A stretch of 64,000 nucleotides of DNA from Planktosalinus sp963977065. GTDB lineage: Bacteria; Bacteroidota; Bacteroidia; Flavobacteriales; Flavobacteriaceae. The stretch is taken from assembly GCA_963977065.1 (NCBI GenBank), contig CAXBNF010000001.1:62001-126000 (forward strand), in the 5' to 3' direction. Positions 45,716 to 53,947 of the stretch are shown here, in pieces. Both the position numbers and the translations under genes were made by a program. The stretch's first letter is position 1, and each line of letters opens with the position of its first letter. The notes under the pieces are model-generated. The model worked only from the letters and a program-made list of their open reading frames with translations. It ran no database searches and was not told the origin of the DNA.

Positions 45716-45721
45716 AGGGGT

Positions 45722-46624
45722 ATGAAAGAAAAATTTTACGATTACATACAACAACTACAAGACACCATCACTTCCAAACTGGAAGAAGTAGATGGCAAAG
45801 CCTCATTTCAGGAAGATATTTGGGAGCGAAAAGAGGGCGGCGGTGGCCGCACTCGTGTGATAGAAAACGGAGCCGTTTTTGAAAAGGGCGGTGTGAATAT
45901 TTCTGCGGTCCACGGGGAATTGCCTAAGGCGATGCAGGGGTATTTTAATGTGAATGAGTGCGATTTTTTTGCTTGCGGATTGAGTCTGGTATTGCACCCA
46001 AAAAACCCAATGGTTCCCACAGTGCACGCCAATTGGCGTTATTTTGAAATGTATGACAAACAAGGAAATATCATCGATAGTTGGTTCGGCGGCGGACAGG
46101 ATTTAACACCTTATTACCTCTTTGAAGAAGATGCTAAGCATTTTCACCGCATTTGTAAAAAAGCCTGTGACAATCATAATCCTGATTTTTACCCGGAATA
46201 CAAAAAGAAATGCGACGAATACTTTCACAACAGCCATCGTGGTGAAGCCCGTGGTCTGGGCGGATTATTTTTTGATTATTGCAAAGCAAATGATAATTTC
46301 ACAATAAAAGACTGGTATAACTTTGTTACCGAAGTGGGCGACAGTTTTTTGGAAGCCTATGTTCCCATAGTTGAAAAAAGAAAAACCTTACCTTACACTT
46401 CCGAACAGAGAGAATGGCAGGAAATTCGTCGTGGCCGTTATGTAGAATTCAATTTAGTGCACGACAAGGGCACCCTTTTCGGATTGAAAACAAATGGTCG
46501 CATTGAAAGCATTTTGATGAGCTTGCCTCCAACCGTACAATGGAAATATGACCACCATCCCAAGCCGGGAAGTGAGGAAGAAAAACTCTTGGAAGTTTTA
46601 AAAAACCCTAAGGATTGGGTATAA
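45722..46624 (+). CDS. hemF: Oxygen-dependent coproporphyrinogen III oxidase
   Basis: A 300-residue HemF. GGGGRTRVIENG, CGLSLVLHPKNPMVPTVHAN, WFGGGQDLTPYY and RRGRYVEFNLVHDKGTLFGL are all present, with intact active-site residues. It makes protoporphyrinogen IX using O2, so this organism makes haem aerobically by this route. Confidence 0.95.
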   Translation: MKEKFYDYIQQLQDTITSKLEEVDGKASFQEDIWERKEGGGGRTRVIENGAVFEKGGVNISAVHGELPKAMQGYFNVNECDFFACGLSLVLHPKNPMVPTVHANWRYFEMYDKQGNIIDSWFGGGQDLTPYYLFEEDAKHFHRICKKACDNHNPDFYPEYKKKCDEYFHNSHRGEARGLGGLFFDYCKANDNFTIKDWYNFVTEVGDSFLEAYVPIVEKRKTLPYTSEQREWQEIRRGRYVEFNLVHDKGTLFGLKTNGRIESILMSLPPTVQWKYDHHPKPGSEEEKLLEVLKNPKDWV

Positions 46625-46659
46625 CTGAATACTGCTACTGAACACTGAAAACTAAAACT

Positions 46660-47649
46660 ATGTATCCACTAAGAAGAAACCGAAGACTACGTGCCAACGA
46701 AACCATCAGAAGTTTGGTGCGTGAAACCATCATAACGCCAAATGATTTTCTTGTTCCGCTTTTTGTGGTAGAAGGCAAAGGCGTAAAAGAAGAAATTGCT
46801 TCGATGCCCAATTATTATCGTTTAAGTTTGGATAATCTTTCAAAAGAGGTGAAGGAGCTTTGGAGTTTAGGTTTAAAATCTGTTTTACTATTTGTGAAAG
46901 TAGATGACAAACTGAAAGACAACAAAGGCACTGAAGCACTAAACTCAAACGGTCTCATGCAACGCGCCATCAAAACCGTAAAAGACGCTTGTCCTGAAAT
47001 GCTTGTTATGACCGATGTGGCATTGGATCCCTTTTCAGTATATGGCCATGACGGTATTATTTACGCCGGTGAGATTTTGAATGATGAAACCAACTCCGTT
47101 TTAGCAGAAATGTCCTTATCACACGCCAAAGCCGGTGCCGATTTTGTCGCACCCAGTGATATGATGGACGGCCGTATTTTTGAAATCCGTACCCTGCTGG
47201 AGGATGAAGGTTTTCACAACACGGGCATTATGAGTTACAGTGCAAAATATGCTTCTGCTTTTTACGGCCCGTTTCGTGACGCTTTGGATTCTGCTCCCGT
47301 GGACTTAAAAGATATTCCTAAAGACAAGAAAACCTATCAAATGGATCCTGCAAACAGAGAGGAAGCATTAAGGGAGACTCTAATGGATATTGACGAAGGT
47401 GCAGACATTGTCATGGTAAAACCCGGACTTTGTTATCTCGACATTGTTAGAGAAATTGCCGATGCCGTCACGGTGCCGGTTGCCGTTTATCAAGTAAGTG
47501 GTGAGTATGCCATGCTCAAAGCTGCCGCAGAAAAAGGCTGGCTCAACCACGATGCAGTAATGATGGAGCAGGTAACTGCCATTAAAAGAGCCGGGGCAAA
47601 TATCATTGCCAGTTATTTTGCGAAAGATGTGGTGAAAATTATTTCTTAA
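46660..47649 (+). CDS. hemB: Delta-aminolevulinate dehydratase (Mg type)
   Basis: A 329-residue HemB that joins two 5-aminolevulinates into porphobilinogen. The Schiff-base Lys are in MSYSAKYASAFYGPFRD and IVMVKPGLCYLD. The metal segment is TDVALDPFSVYGHDGI: the three Cys of the zinc form are replaced (Ala, Asp, Asp), which marks the magnesium-using type. It is the last gene of the operon. Confidence 0.94.
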   Translation: MYPLRRNRRLRANETIRSLVRETIITPNDFLVPLFVVEGKGVKEEIASMPNYYRLSLDNLSKEVKELWSLGLKSVLLFVKVDDKLKDNKGTEALNSNGLMQRAIKTVKDACPEMLVMTDVALDPFSVYGHDGIIYAGEILNDETNSVLAEMSLSHAKAGADFVAPSDMMDGRIFEIRTLLEDEGFHNTGIMSYSAKYASAFYGPFRDALDSAPVDLKDIPKDKKTYQMDPANREEALRETLMDIDEGADIVMVKPGLCYLDIVREIADAVTVPVAVYQVSGEYAMLKAAAEKGWLNHDAVMMEQVTAIKRAGANIIASYFAKDVVKIIS

Positions 47650-47704
47650 AATAATTATCTATACTTTAAGAATTACGAATCTATTTTTGTTGTAATCTTG
47701 CATT

Positions 47705-48049
47705 GTGAAAATGTATAAAAATAATTGGATTCCCTTCCTCATCCTGCTGCTAGTCTTTTTGCAGCCGGTTATGTCATTTGGTTCTGTTCCAACTTTTTCT
47801 TCAGAGATTGTAAATACGCAGGAGGAATTTTCGCTATTTAAAACCAAAAGCAGTAAAGCACTCGCTGCTCAGGAAATCACCTTCTCTTCAGTTGATGTGG
47901 TTGTTTCATCTGCTTCAAAAAGCAAAAGTGCTTTTTTAAATAAACTTGAATCTTTACAAGAGCAAGATGTTTCTGCAAGTTCAAATTACCTCATTGACCT
48001 CAGAAGTGTATTAAGCACTCAGATTTTTCCATTCCATTTCTTTTTGTAA
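47705..48049 (+). CDS. Small exported hypothetical protein
   Basis: A 114-residue protein with an N-terminal signal peptide (core WIPFLILLLVFLQPVMSFG). The mature part is rich in Ser, Val and Lys with no known domain. It starts at GTG 47705 or ATG 47711. A TATTTTTG at 47682-47689 is a possible -7 box. Function unknown. Confidence 0.55.
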   Translation: MKMYKNNWIPFLILLLVFLQPVMSFGSVPTFSSEIVNTQEEFSLFKTKSSKALAAQEITFSSVDVVVSSASKSKSAFLNKLESLQEQDVSASSNYLIDLRSVLSTQIFPFHFFL

Positions 48050-48136
48050 AGTGAAAAAGATAATTCGTCATCTTTAGCTTGTTGCCTCATAGCAGCACAA
48101 CTTTATAAAAATCAAACAATTTAAAAATTAAAAGAA

Positions 48137-48616
48137 ATGGATATTGTATCAATTGAACTGGGCATTGGCATGCTATTATTATTTGTAGTGCCCATTGTAT
48201 ATGCCGTTACCAACCAATCCCGCAAAGAAAAGAAAACAATTAAAAAAGTAGAAACCCTTTGCGGTTCAAGTGCTGTAAAGTTAACCTCTACAGCTATTTT
48301 TAATACACTTTTTATCGGAATTGATGAAAACTCAAAAAAATTAGTCACATCATCAGTTCCTGTTAAGGAAGAACATATCGATTTATTCCCCTTAAAAGAT
48401 ATAAAAGCCTGTAATTTATTTAAACTTGAGGTGCCAAAATCGGGTCAGCCAAAAGCTACCACTATTGAAAAGGTTGCCATAGAGCTCATCTTTAAGAATA
48501 AAGAAAAAAAGAATCACCACATTATCTTCTTTGATGAGGAAGTTGGGATGGAGCCCTATGCAAGTGTAAATGAGGCATCAGGCTGGGTGACTTTGATTCA
48601 GAAGAATTTAAATTAG
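48137..48616 (+). CDS. Hypothetical protein with N-terminal membrane span
   Basis: A 159-residue protein: one membrane helix (LGIGMLLLFVVPIVYAV), then a small soluble, beta-rich domain, with VAIELIFKNKEKKNHHIIFFD typical of PH-like folds. No motif. Followed by a hairpin terminator. Confidence 0.6.
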   Translation: MDIVSIELGIGMLLLFVVPIVYAVTNQSRKEKKTIKKVETLCGSSAVKLTSTAIFNTLFIGIDENSKKLVTSSVPVKEEHIDLFPLKDIKACNLFKLEVPKSGQPKATTIEKVAIELIFKNKEKKNHHIIFFDEEVGMEPYASVNEASGWVTLIQKNLN

Positions 48617-48628
48617 CAATATAAATTT

Positions 48629-48658
48629 AAGCGGGTTTTAAAGCCCGCTTATTTCTTT
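48629..48658 (+). terminator. Hairpin terminator
   Basis: AAGCGGG (48629-48635), 8-base loop, CCCGCTT (48644-48650), then a weakly T-rich tail. Confidence 0.65.
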
Positions 48659-48771
48659 GGTTTTTAATAAAATAGAGCGAACTTGCTTTATAGAACATTT
48701 TAAATTTTATAAAAATAATTAGAAACATCAAAGAATAATTAAGTAATTTTGTGCCAACTTTTAAAACAACT

Positions 48772-49851
48772 ATGGCTTTATTAATTGTATACGCAGCAGT
48801 ATCAATTTTCTTTTCTTTTTTGTGTTCTATTCTAGAAGCTGCACTTCTTAGCTTTAGCCCTTCTTTCTTAAAAATGAAAATGGATGAAGGCAAACCCTAC
48901 GCAAAAAAATTGATTGCTTTAAAAAAAGACATCGATGTTCCTTTAACGGCCATCCTCACATTTAATACCATTGCACATACTGTGGGAGCCATTCTTGTGG
49001 GGGTTCAAGCAGAAAAAACTTTTGGAAGCGGCAATAATTCCGTGATGATTATTTCTGCAATTATGACCTTTTTAATCTTGGTACTTTCTGAAATTATTCC
49101 AAAAACTATTGGAGCTTCCTACTGGAAGTCACTAGGATCTTTCACTGCAATTTTCTTAAATCTTTTAATTTTTCCATTAAAATATACTGGCATCATTTGG
49201 TTTTTAACATTAACAACAAAACTTATAGGAAAGTCTGCACATATTCACACGTTCAGCCGTGAGGAATTTATTGCTATGACTGATACCGCCGAAGAAGAAG
49301 GTGTTTTTGAAGAAAATGAAACTGCGTTTATCAAAAACCTCTTAGTCTTCAAAAAAGTGCAAGCAAAAGATGTCATGACACCATTTTCTGTTGTTATCAC
49401 CGAAGACGAAGACACCAGTATTGAGGAATTTTATGAAGAAAACAAACACTTAAAACACTCCCGCATACCCATTTACAAAGAACGTTCAAATAACATCACC
49501 GGATTTATTTTAAAAGACGATGTGCTGGAAGAGATGATTGACCAAAAAGGTCCTGAACCACTTAGCTCACTTAAGAGAGAAGTCCTCACGACTTCTAGTG
49601 ACACCCCCATCCCTGAATTGTTTGACATCCTTATCGAAAAAAGGACTCACATTACCATAGTTTCAGATGAATATGGAAACCCCATTGGTATCGTCACCAT
49701 GGAAGACATTATTGAAACCTTGCTGGGTCTTGAAATTATGGATGAAAGTGACAATGTTGCAGATATGCAAGCGATGGCCAGAAAAAACTGGGAACTAAGA
49801 GCAAAAAGATTGGGGATTATCAGCCCAAAAAACGACTCTGACAACAATTAA
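48772..49851 (+). CDS. CNNM/HlyC-CorC family protein
   Basis: A 359-residue membrane protein. DUF21 spans lie at about 5-27, 55-80, 85-105 and 115-145 (SFLCSILEAALLS, PLTAILTFNTIAHTVG), then a CBS pair (DVMTPFSVVITEDED, VSDEYGNPIGIVTMEDIIETLLG). The family moves Mg or related ions, or regulates such transport. The ATG at 48772 is used, since an earlier GTG at 48751 touches the -7 box TAATTTTG (48744-48751). Confidence 0.9.
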   Translation: MALLIVYAAVSIFFSFLCSILEAALLSFSPSFLKMKMDEGKPYAKKLIALKKDIDVPLTAILTFNTIAHTVGAILVGVQAEKTFGSGNNSVMIISAIMTFLILVLSEIIPKTIGASYWKSLGSFTAIFLNLLIFPLKYTGIIWFLTLTTKLIGKSAHIHTFSREEFIAMTDTAEEEGVFEENETAFIKNLLVFKKVQAKDVMTPFSVVITEDEDTSIEEFYEENKHLKHSRIPIYKERSNNITGFILKDDVLEEMIDQKGPEPLSSLKREVLTTSSDTPIPELFDILIEKRTHITIVSDEYGNPIGIVTMEDIIETLLGLEIMDESDNVADMQAMARKNWELRAKRLGIISPKNDSDNN

Positions 49852-49895
49852 ATCATTCAGTTGTAAATAGTTCTTTAAGCTAACTCAAAATTTTC

Positions 49896-49903
49896 TATAT
49901 TTG
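49896..49903 (+). promoter_or_regulatory. -7 box of the lemA unit
   Basis: TATATTTG, 24 bases before the lemA ATG. No clear -33 TTG is seen at the right distance. Confidence 0.5.
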
Positions 49904-49926
49904 AATTCACCAATTAATTTATCACA

Positions 49927-50487
49927 ATGACATTATTAGTAATCCTTGGAATTGTAGTTGTACTAGGTCTATTTCTTGCCGGCATGTACAACAGCCTGGT
50001 TAGTTTAAGAAATAACAGAGAAAATGCCTTTGCAGATATTGACGTGCAACTCAAACAACGTCACGATTTAATCCCACAATTATTGGGGGCTGTAAAAGGT
50101 TATATGGAACATGAGCGCGGCACTTTTGAAGCCATTACAAAAGCCCGAACTCGAGCAATGAATGCCCAAGGTGTTGATGAAAAAATCGACGCAGAACAAG
50201 AACTTAGTGTTGCATTAAAAGGACTTAACATTCAGGTTGAAGCCTACCCAGACCTGAAAGCCAGTGAAAACTTTATGCAACTTCAAAATGAAATGGCAGA
50301 CATTGAAAATAAACTTGCTGCTGTGAGACGCTTCTTTAATGCTGCTACTAAAGAGCTCAATATTGCTGTTCAAAAATTTCCAAACAATATCTTTGCTGGT
50401 ATGTTTGGCTTTAAAACTGAAAAAATGTTTGATCTTGGTGACACCCAGAGAGAACAACTGGATAAAGCCCCGGAAATTAAGTTTTAA
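49927..50487 (+). CDS. lemA: LemA family protein
   Basis: A 186-residue LemA. The N-terminal helix LLVILGIVVVLGLFLAG anchors it. YNSLVSLRNNRENAFADIDVQLKQRHDLIPQL and FNAATKELNIAVQKFPNNIFA are the family signatures. Its role is uncertain, but it commonly lies next to M48 peptidases, as here (70 bases). Confidence 0.93.
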   Translation: MTLLVILGIVVVLGLFLAGMYNSLVSLRNNRENAFADIDVQLKQRHDLIPQLLGAVKGYMEHERGTFEAITKARTRAMNAQGVDEKIDAEQELSVALKGLNIQVEAYPDLKASENFMQLQNEMADIENKLAAVRRFFNAATKELNIAVQKFPNNIFAGMFGFKTEKMFDLGDTQREQLDKAPEIKF

Positions 50488-50556
50488 TCCAGCTAGTAAC
50501 CTATTTAAACCTATAGGTAAATTTCGGTTTTTCAAAATTTTAACAACTTCAAACAC

Positions 50557-51504
50557 ATGAAATTTGTTGGTATTGCACAACAAATAAGAAAGAACAATCA
50601 AAAATCTGTTCTTCTGCTCATTGCCTTTCCTTTGTTGGTCTTGGCATCAGTATTTGCGGTGGTTTATTTTTTGAGTTTTGACGAGTATGGAAATGCCAAC
50701 CCACAGCTAGCAACTGACCTTTTCATTAATGCTATCCCCTTTGTAACAACAATTGTACTGGTTTGGTTTCTCATCGCCTATTTTGCTCATGGTAAAATGA
50801 TTGCCTTGGCAACCGGAGCGAAAACATTGGAGCGAAAATCAAACATGCGTGTTTATAATCTGGTGGAAAACCTCTGTATGAGTGTGGGAATGAAAATGCC
50901 CAAAGTACAGATTATTGAAAGCCCCGCACTCAACGCTTATGCCAGTGGACTCAAAGAAAAAGACTATACCGTTACCCTCACGCGCGGAATCATAGAAACT
51001 CTTGATGATGATGAACTGGAGGGTGTCATTGCCCATGAGTTGATGCACATTCGCAATAAAGATGTTCGCTTGCTGGTGGTAAGCATCATTTTTGTGGGGA
51101 TTTTTGCCTTTGTTGTTCAAATAGCCTTTAGAGGTTTTCTTTATGGCGGAATGGGTCGAAGTCGAAACAATCGCGATTCAGGCAAGTTGATGATCATCAT
51201 CTTGATTGTTTCTGCTGTTGCTTATTTGTTTTCTTTATTATTCAAGTTTTCACTAAGTCGAAAAAGAGAATATATGGCAGACAGTGGTGCCGCAGAAATG
51301 ACCCGAAAACCTTGGGCTTTAGCTTCTGCCTTGAAAAAAATTGCTCCCAATCACCAAGTGGAAACAAAAAGTGAAGAAGTCCAGCAAATGTTCATTGAGA
51401 ACACACCAAAAGACACCTCTGCCAACTTTTTTGGCTCTTTGGGTGGTCTTTTTGCCACCCATCCACCCATTGAAAAACGCATTCAATTTTTAGAACAATT
51501 TTAA
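50557..51504 (+). CDS. M48 family membrane metallopeptidase (HtpX-like)
   Basis: A 315-residue membrane protease with zinc motif HELMH in GVIAHELMHIRNKDVR and the third ligand Glu in SRKREYMADSGAA. Four hydrophobic spans flank it. The C-terminal TTHPPIEKRIQFL matches the family ending FATHPPIEKRI. It probably degrades misfolded membrane proteins. Confidence 0.93.
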   Translation: MKFVGIAQQIRKNNQKSVLLLIAFPLLVLASVFAVVYFLSFDEYGNANPQLATDLFINAIPFVTTIVLVWFLIAYFAHGKMIALATGAKTLERKSNMRVYNLVENLCMSVGMKMPKVQIIESPALNAYASGLKEKDYTVTLTRGIIETLDDDELEGVIAHELMHIRNKDVRLLVVSIIFVGIFAFVVQIAFRGFLYGGMGRSRNNRDSGKLMIIILIVSAVAYLFSLLFKFSLSRKREYMADSGAAEMTRKPWALASALKKIAPNHQVETKSEEVQQMFIENTPKDTSANFFGSLGGLFATHPPIEKRIQFLEQF

Positions 51505-51506
51505 AA

Positions 51507-51980
51507 ATGGAAATCGCTTTTTTTCAAACCCCACTTGGTGTCGCTGAAATTAAAGGCGATGAAATGGGATTGGTTTCCATTTCCATATTAAATGAAAATC
51601 TGGAAATTTCAACTAAAATTTCTGATTCATTAAAAATTGCTGTTCAACAACTTCAGGAATATTTTGCTGGCGAGCGACAATCGTTTCAGTTAAAATTAAA
51701 TCCTCAGGGATCACCATTTCAAATGCGGGTCTGGGAGTCACTACTAGAAATTCCTTTCGGAAAAACGACTTCTTATTTGGCGCTTTCGCGAAAGCTGGGT
51801 GATGAAAAAGCTATTAGAGCAGTTGCGGCTGCCAATGGTAAAAACCCACTATGGATTGTGATACCTTGCCATCGAGTGATTGGAAGTGATGGTTCACTAA
51901 CAGGATATGCAGGCGGATTAAGTCGCAAAAAGTGGTTGCTGGAGCATGAAAATCCACCGGCTCAAACTTCCTTATTTTAG
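51507..51980 (+). CDS. ogt: Methylated-DNA--protein-cysteine methyltransferase
   Basis: A 157-residue repair protein. The acceptor Cys is in VIPCHRVIGSDGSLTGYAGG, with the DNA-binding helix GKTTSYLALSRKLGDEKAIRAV before it. It removes alkyl groups from O6-alkylguanine once. It starts 2 bases after the M48 gene. Confidence 0.95.
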   Translation: MEIAFFQTPLGVAEIKGDEMGLVSISILNENLEISTKISDSLKIAVQQLQEYFAGERQSFQLKLNPQGSPFQMRVWESLLEIPFGKTTSYLALSRKLGDEKAIRAVAAANGKNPLWIVIPCHRVIGSDGSLTGYAGGLSRKKWLLEHENPPAQTSLF

Positions 51981-52034
51981 AGTTGGGTTTAACTAAACAA
52001 TTTTTGTTACTTTTATAAGAATAATTCCATTCTT

Positions 52035-53174
52035 ATGAAAATTTTAAAACGCATTCTACTCACTTTACTCGGACTTTTGACACTACTTGTCCTAATTGCT
52101 TACCTTTTTAATGTCGATTATTTGTTTAAAGCAGTGCGCACTATATATTTAAAAGGTCACACCACCGCATTTCTGGAGGATTACAAGGCTTTTGACAATG
52201 TAACTGTGAACGCGAGTGAAAACACCATTCCCTGGCCTATCCACCAAGATTACAATACAATTGAACCCACCGAAAAACTACTGAACACTCACAATGAAGC
52301 AGGCACAGTGGCCTATATGATTATCAAAAATGACAGTATTTGGCATGAAGCTTACTATGATGGTTATAACGAAAACAGTAAGAGCAATTCTTTTTCAATG
52401 GCCAAAAGTTTTATTTCAGGATTATTGGGTAAGGCGATTATGGACGGGCATATCAAAAGTTTAAATCAACCTTTAAGTGATTTTTTTCCAAAATATGAAG
52501 GGACCAAAACCACTGTTGGTGACCTTTCTTCCATGTCGTCTGGCTTGGATTGGGATGAACGCTATTACAGTCCATTTTCCATTACTACAAAAGCTTACTT
52601 TTATGACAATCTCGACGAAATGATGCTCGAACTTGACATCGTTGAAGAATCGGGAAAAGAGTTCAAATACCTTAGCGGAAGCACACAATTACTCGCTATG
52701 GTTATTGAAAAAGCAACCGGTAAGAAAACTGCCGATTACTTTTCTGAAAGCTTTTGGAAACCCCTGGGCGCTGAACACGATGCGCTTTGGCAGGTGGATA
52801 GTGAAAAGAACGGAATGGTAAAATCCTATTGTTGTTTTGCCTCAAATGCACGTGATTTTGCCCGTTTTGGAAAACTGTATAAAGACCACGGCAAATGGCA
52901 AAACAAACAACTGCTTGACTCCACTTTTGTTGCAAAATCTGTACAACCAAGATTTGAAGGGGAACCCTATGGTTATGGATTCTGGTTGGGTGAAAGCCAC
53001 GGAAAAGAATACTTTGCGATGCGTGGTCATTTGGGGCAATATGTAATCGTATTCCCAAAAGAAAACATCATTGTTGTGCGTCTGGGCCACTCAAAAGGAG
53101 AAACAAACGGCATTGAAACCTATCCTAAAAATTTTATGATTTATATGGAAGAAGCTTTTGAGATGTTGAATTAA
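52035..53174 (+). CDS. Serine hydrolase, beta-lactamase class C-like
   Basis: A 379-residue protein with an N-terminal membrane anchor (LTLLGLLTLLVLIAYLF). The active SxxK is in NSFSMAKSFISGLLG, YLSGSTQLL is the YxS/YxN motif, and the third box is HLGQYVIV. It is probably a periplasmic esterase or peptidase. Substrate unknown. Confidence 0.85.
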   Translation: MKILKRILLTLLGLLTLLVLIAYLFNVDYLFKAVRTIYLKGHTTAFLEDYKAFDNVTVNASENTIPWPIHQDYNTIEPTEKLLNTHNEAGTVAYMIIKNDSIWHEAYYDGYNENSKSNSFSMAKSFISGLLGKAIMDGHIKSLNQPLSDFFPKYEGTKTTVGDLSSMSSGLDWDERYYSPFSITTKAYFYDNLDEMMLELDIVEESGKEFKYLSGSTQLLAMVIEKATGKKTADYFSESFWKPLGAEHDALWQVDSEKNGMVKSYCCFASNARDFARFGKLYKDHGKWQNKQLLDSTFVAKSVQPRFEGEPYGYGFWLGESHGKEYFAMRGHLGQYVIVFPKENIIVVRLGHSKGETNGIETYPKNFMIYMEEAFEMLN

Positions 53175-53184
53175 ATACTAAAAT

Positions 53185-53898
53185 ATGTTACAAAAAATCA
53201 ACCTTGAAAACATCCTGTTTCTTGATATAGAAACGGTGCCTCTGTTTGAAAATTATGAAGAGGTGGATGACACAGCAAAACTACTTTGGGAAAAGAAAAC
53301 TGAGTACCAGCGGCGTGATGAACACAGCCCGGAGGAATTTTATGACCGCGCAGGTATTTGGGCCGAATTTGGTAAAATCATATGTATCTCTGTAGGCTAT
53401 TTTGTATTGAAAGGTGACGTTAGAAATTTCAGAGTGACTTCGTTTTCAGGTGATGAGATACAATTACTCAAAGACTTTAAAACCCTTCTTGAAACTCATT
53501 TCAACAGACCTCAACATGTGTTGTGTGCACACAATGGGAAAGAGTTTGATTTTCCCTATATCGCAAGACGGATGATTATCAACCGTGTTGAAATCCCTGC
53601 CAAATTGAACCTTTTTGGAAAAAAACCCTGGGAAGTGCCTCATCTTGACACGCTGGAATTATGGAAGTTTGGCGATTATAAACATTTCACATCATTGAAG
53701 TTACTTACTCATATCCTTGACATTCCCTCTCCCAAAGATGACATTGATGGAAGCGAAGTGCGAGGGGTTTATTATGAAGATAAAGATATCGACCGCATTA
53801 TTCGTTACTGTGAAAAAGACACAGTTGCAGTCGCTCAGGTTTTTCTTCGATTGCGAAATGAAGTTATCTTAACCTCAGACGAAATAATTTCTGTCTAA
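53185..53898 (+). CDS. 3'-5' exonuclease, PolB-exonuclease-like
   Basis: A 237-residue DEDD nuclease. FLDIETVPLF has the first Asp and Glu, CAHNGKEFDFPYIARRM the second, and IIRYCEKDTVAVAQVFLRL the Tyr-x3-Asp. It resembles the exonuclease domain of B-family polymerases (DNA_pol_B_exo2). Role in DNA or RNA trimming. Confidence 0.88.
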   Translation: MLQKINLENILFLDIETVPLFENYEEVDDTAKLLWEKKTEYQRRDEHSPEEFYDRAGIWAEFGKIICISVGYFVLKGDVRNFRVTSFSGDEIQLLKDFKTLLETHFNRPQHVLCAHNGKEFDFPYIARRMIINRVEIPAKLNLFGKKPWEVPHLDTLELWKFGDYKHFTSLKLLTHILDIPSPKDDIDGSEVRGVYYEDKDIDRIIRYCEKDTVAVAQVFLRLRNEVILTSDEIISV

Positions 53899-53901
53899 AT
53901 A

Positions 53902-53928
53902 AAAAAGCCCGCTGTTAGCGGGCTTTTT
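53902..53928. terminator. Bidirectional terminator
   Basis: AAAAAGCCCGC (53902-53912), TGTTA, GCGGGCTTTTT (53918-53928). Perfect stem with A- and T-runs on both sides, between convergent genes. Confidence 0.92.
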
Positions 53929-53947
53929 ATTAGGTTAAACAAAATGA

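Noticed and set aside
48751..48771. GTG start of the CNNM gene
   Set aside because: It overlaps the -7 box, so the transcript would begin after it.
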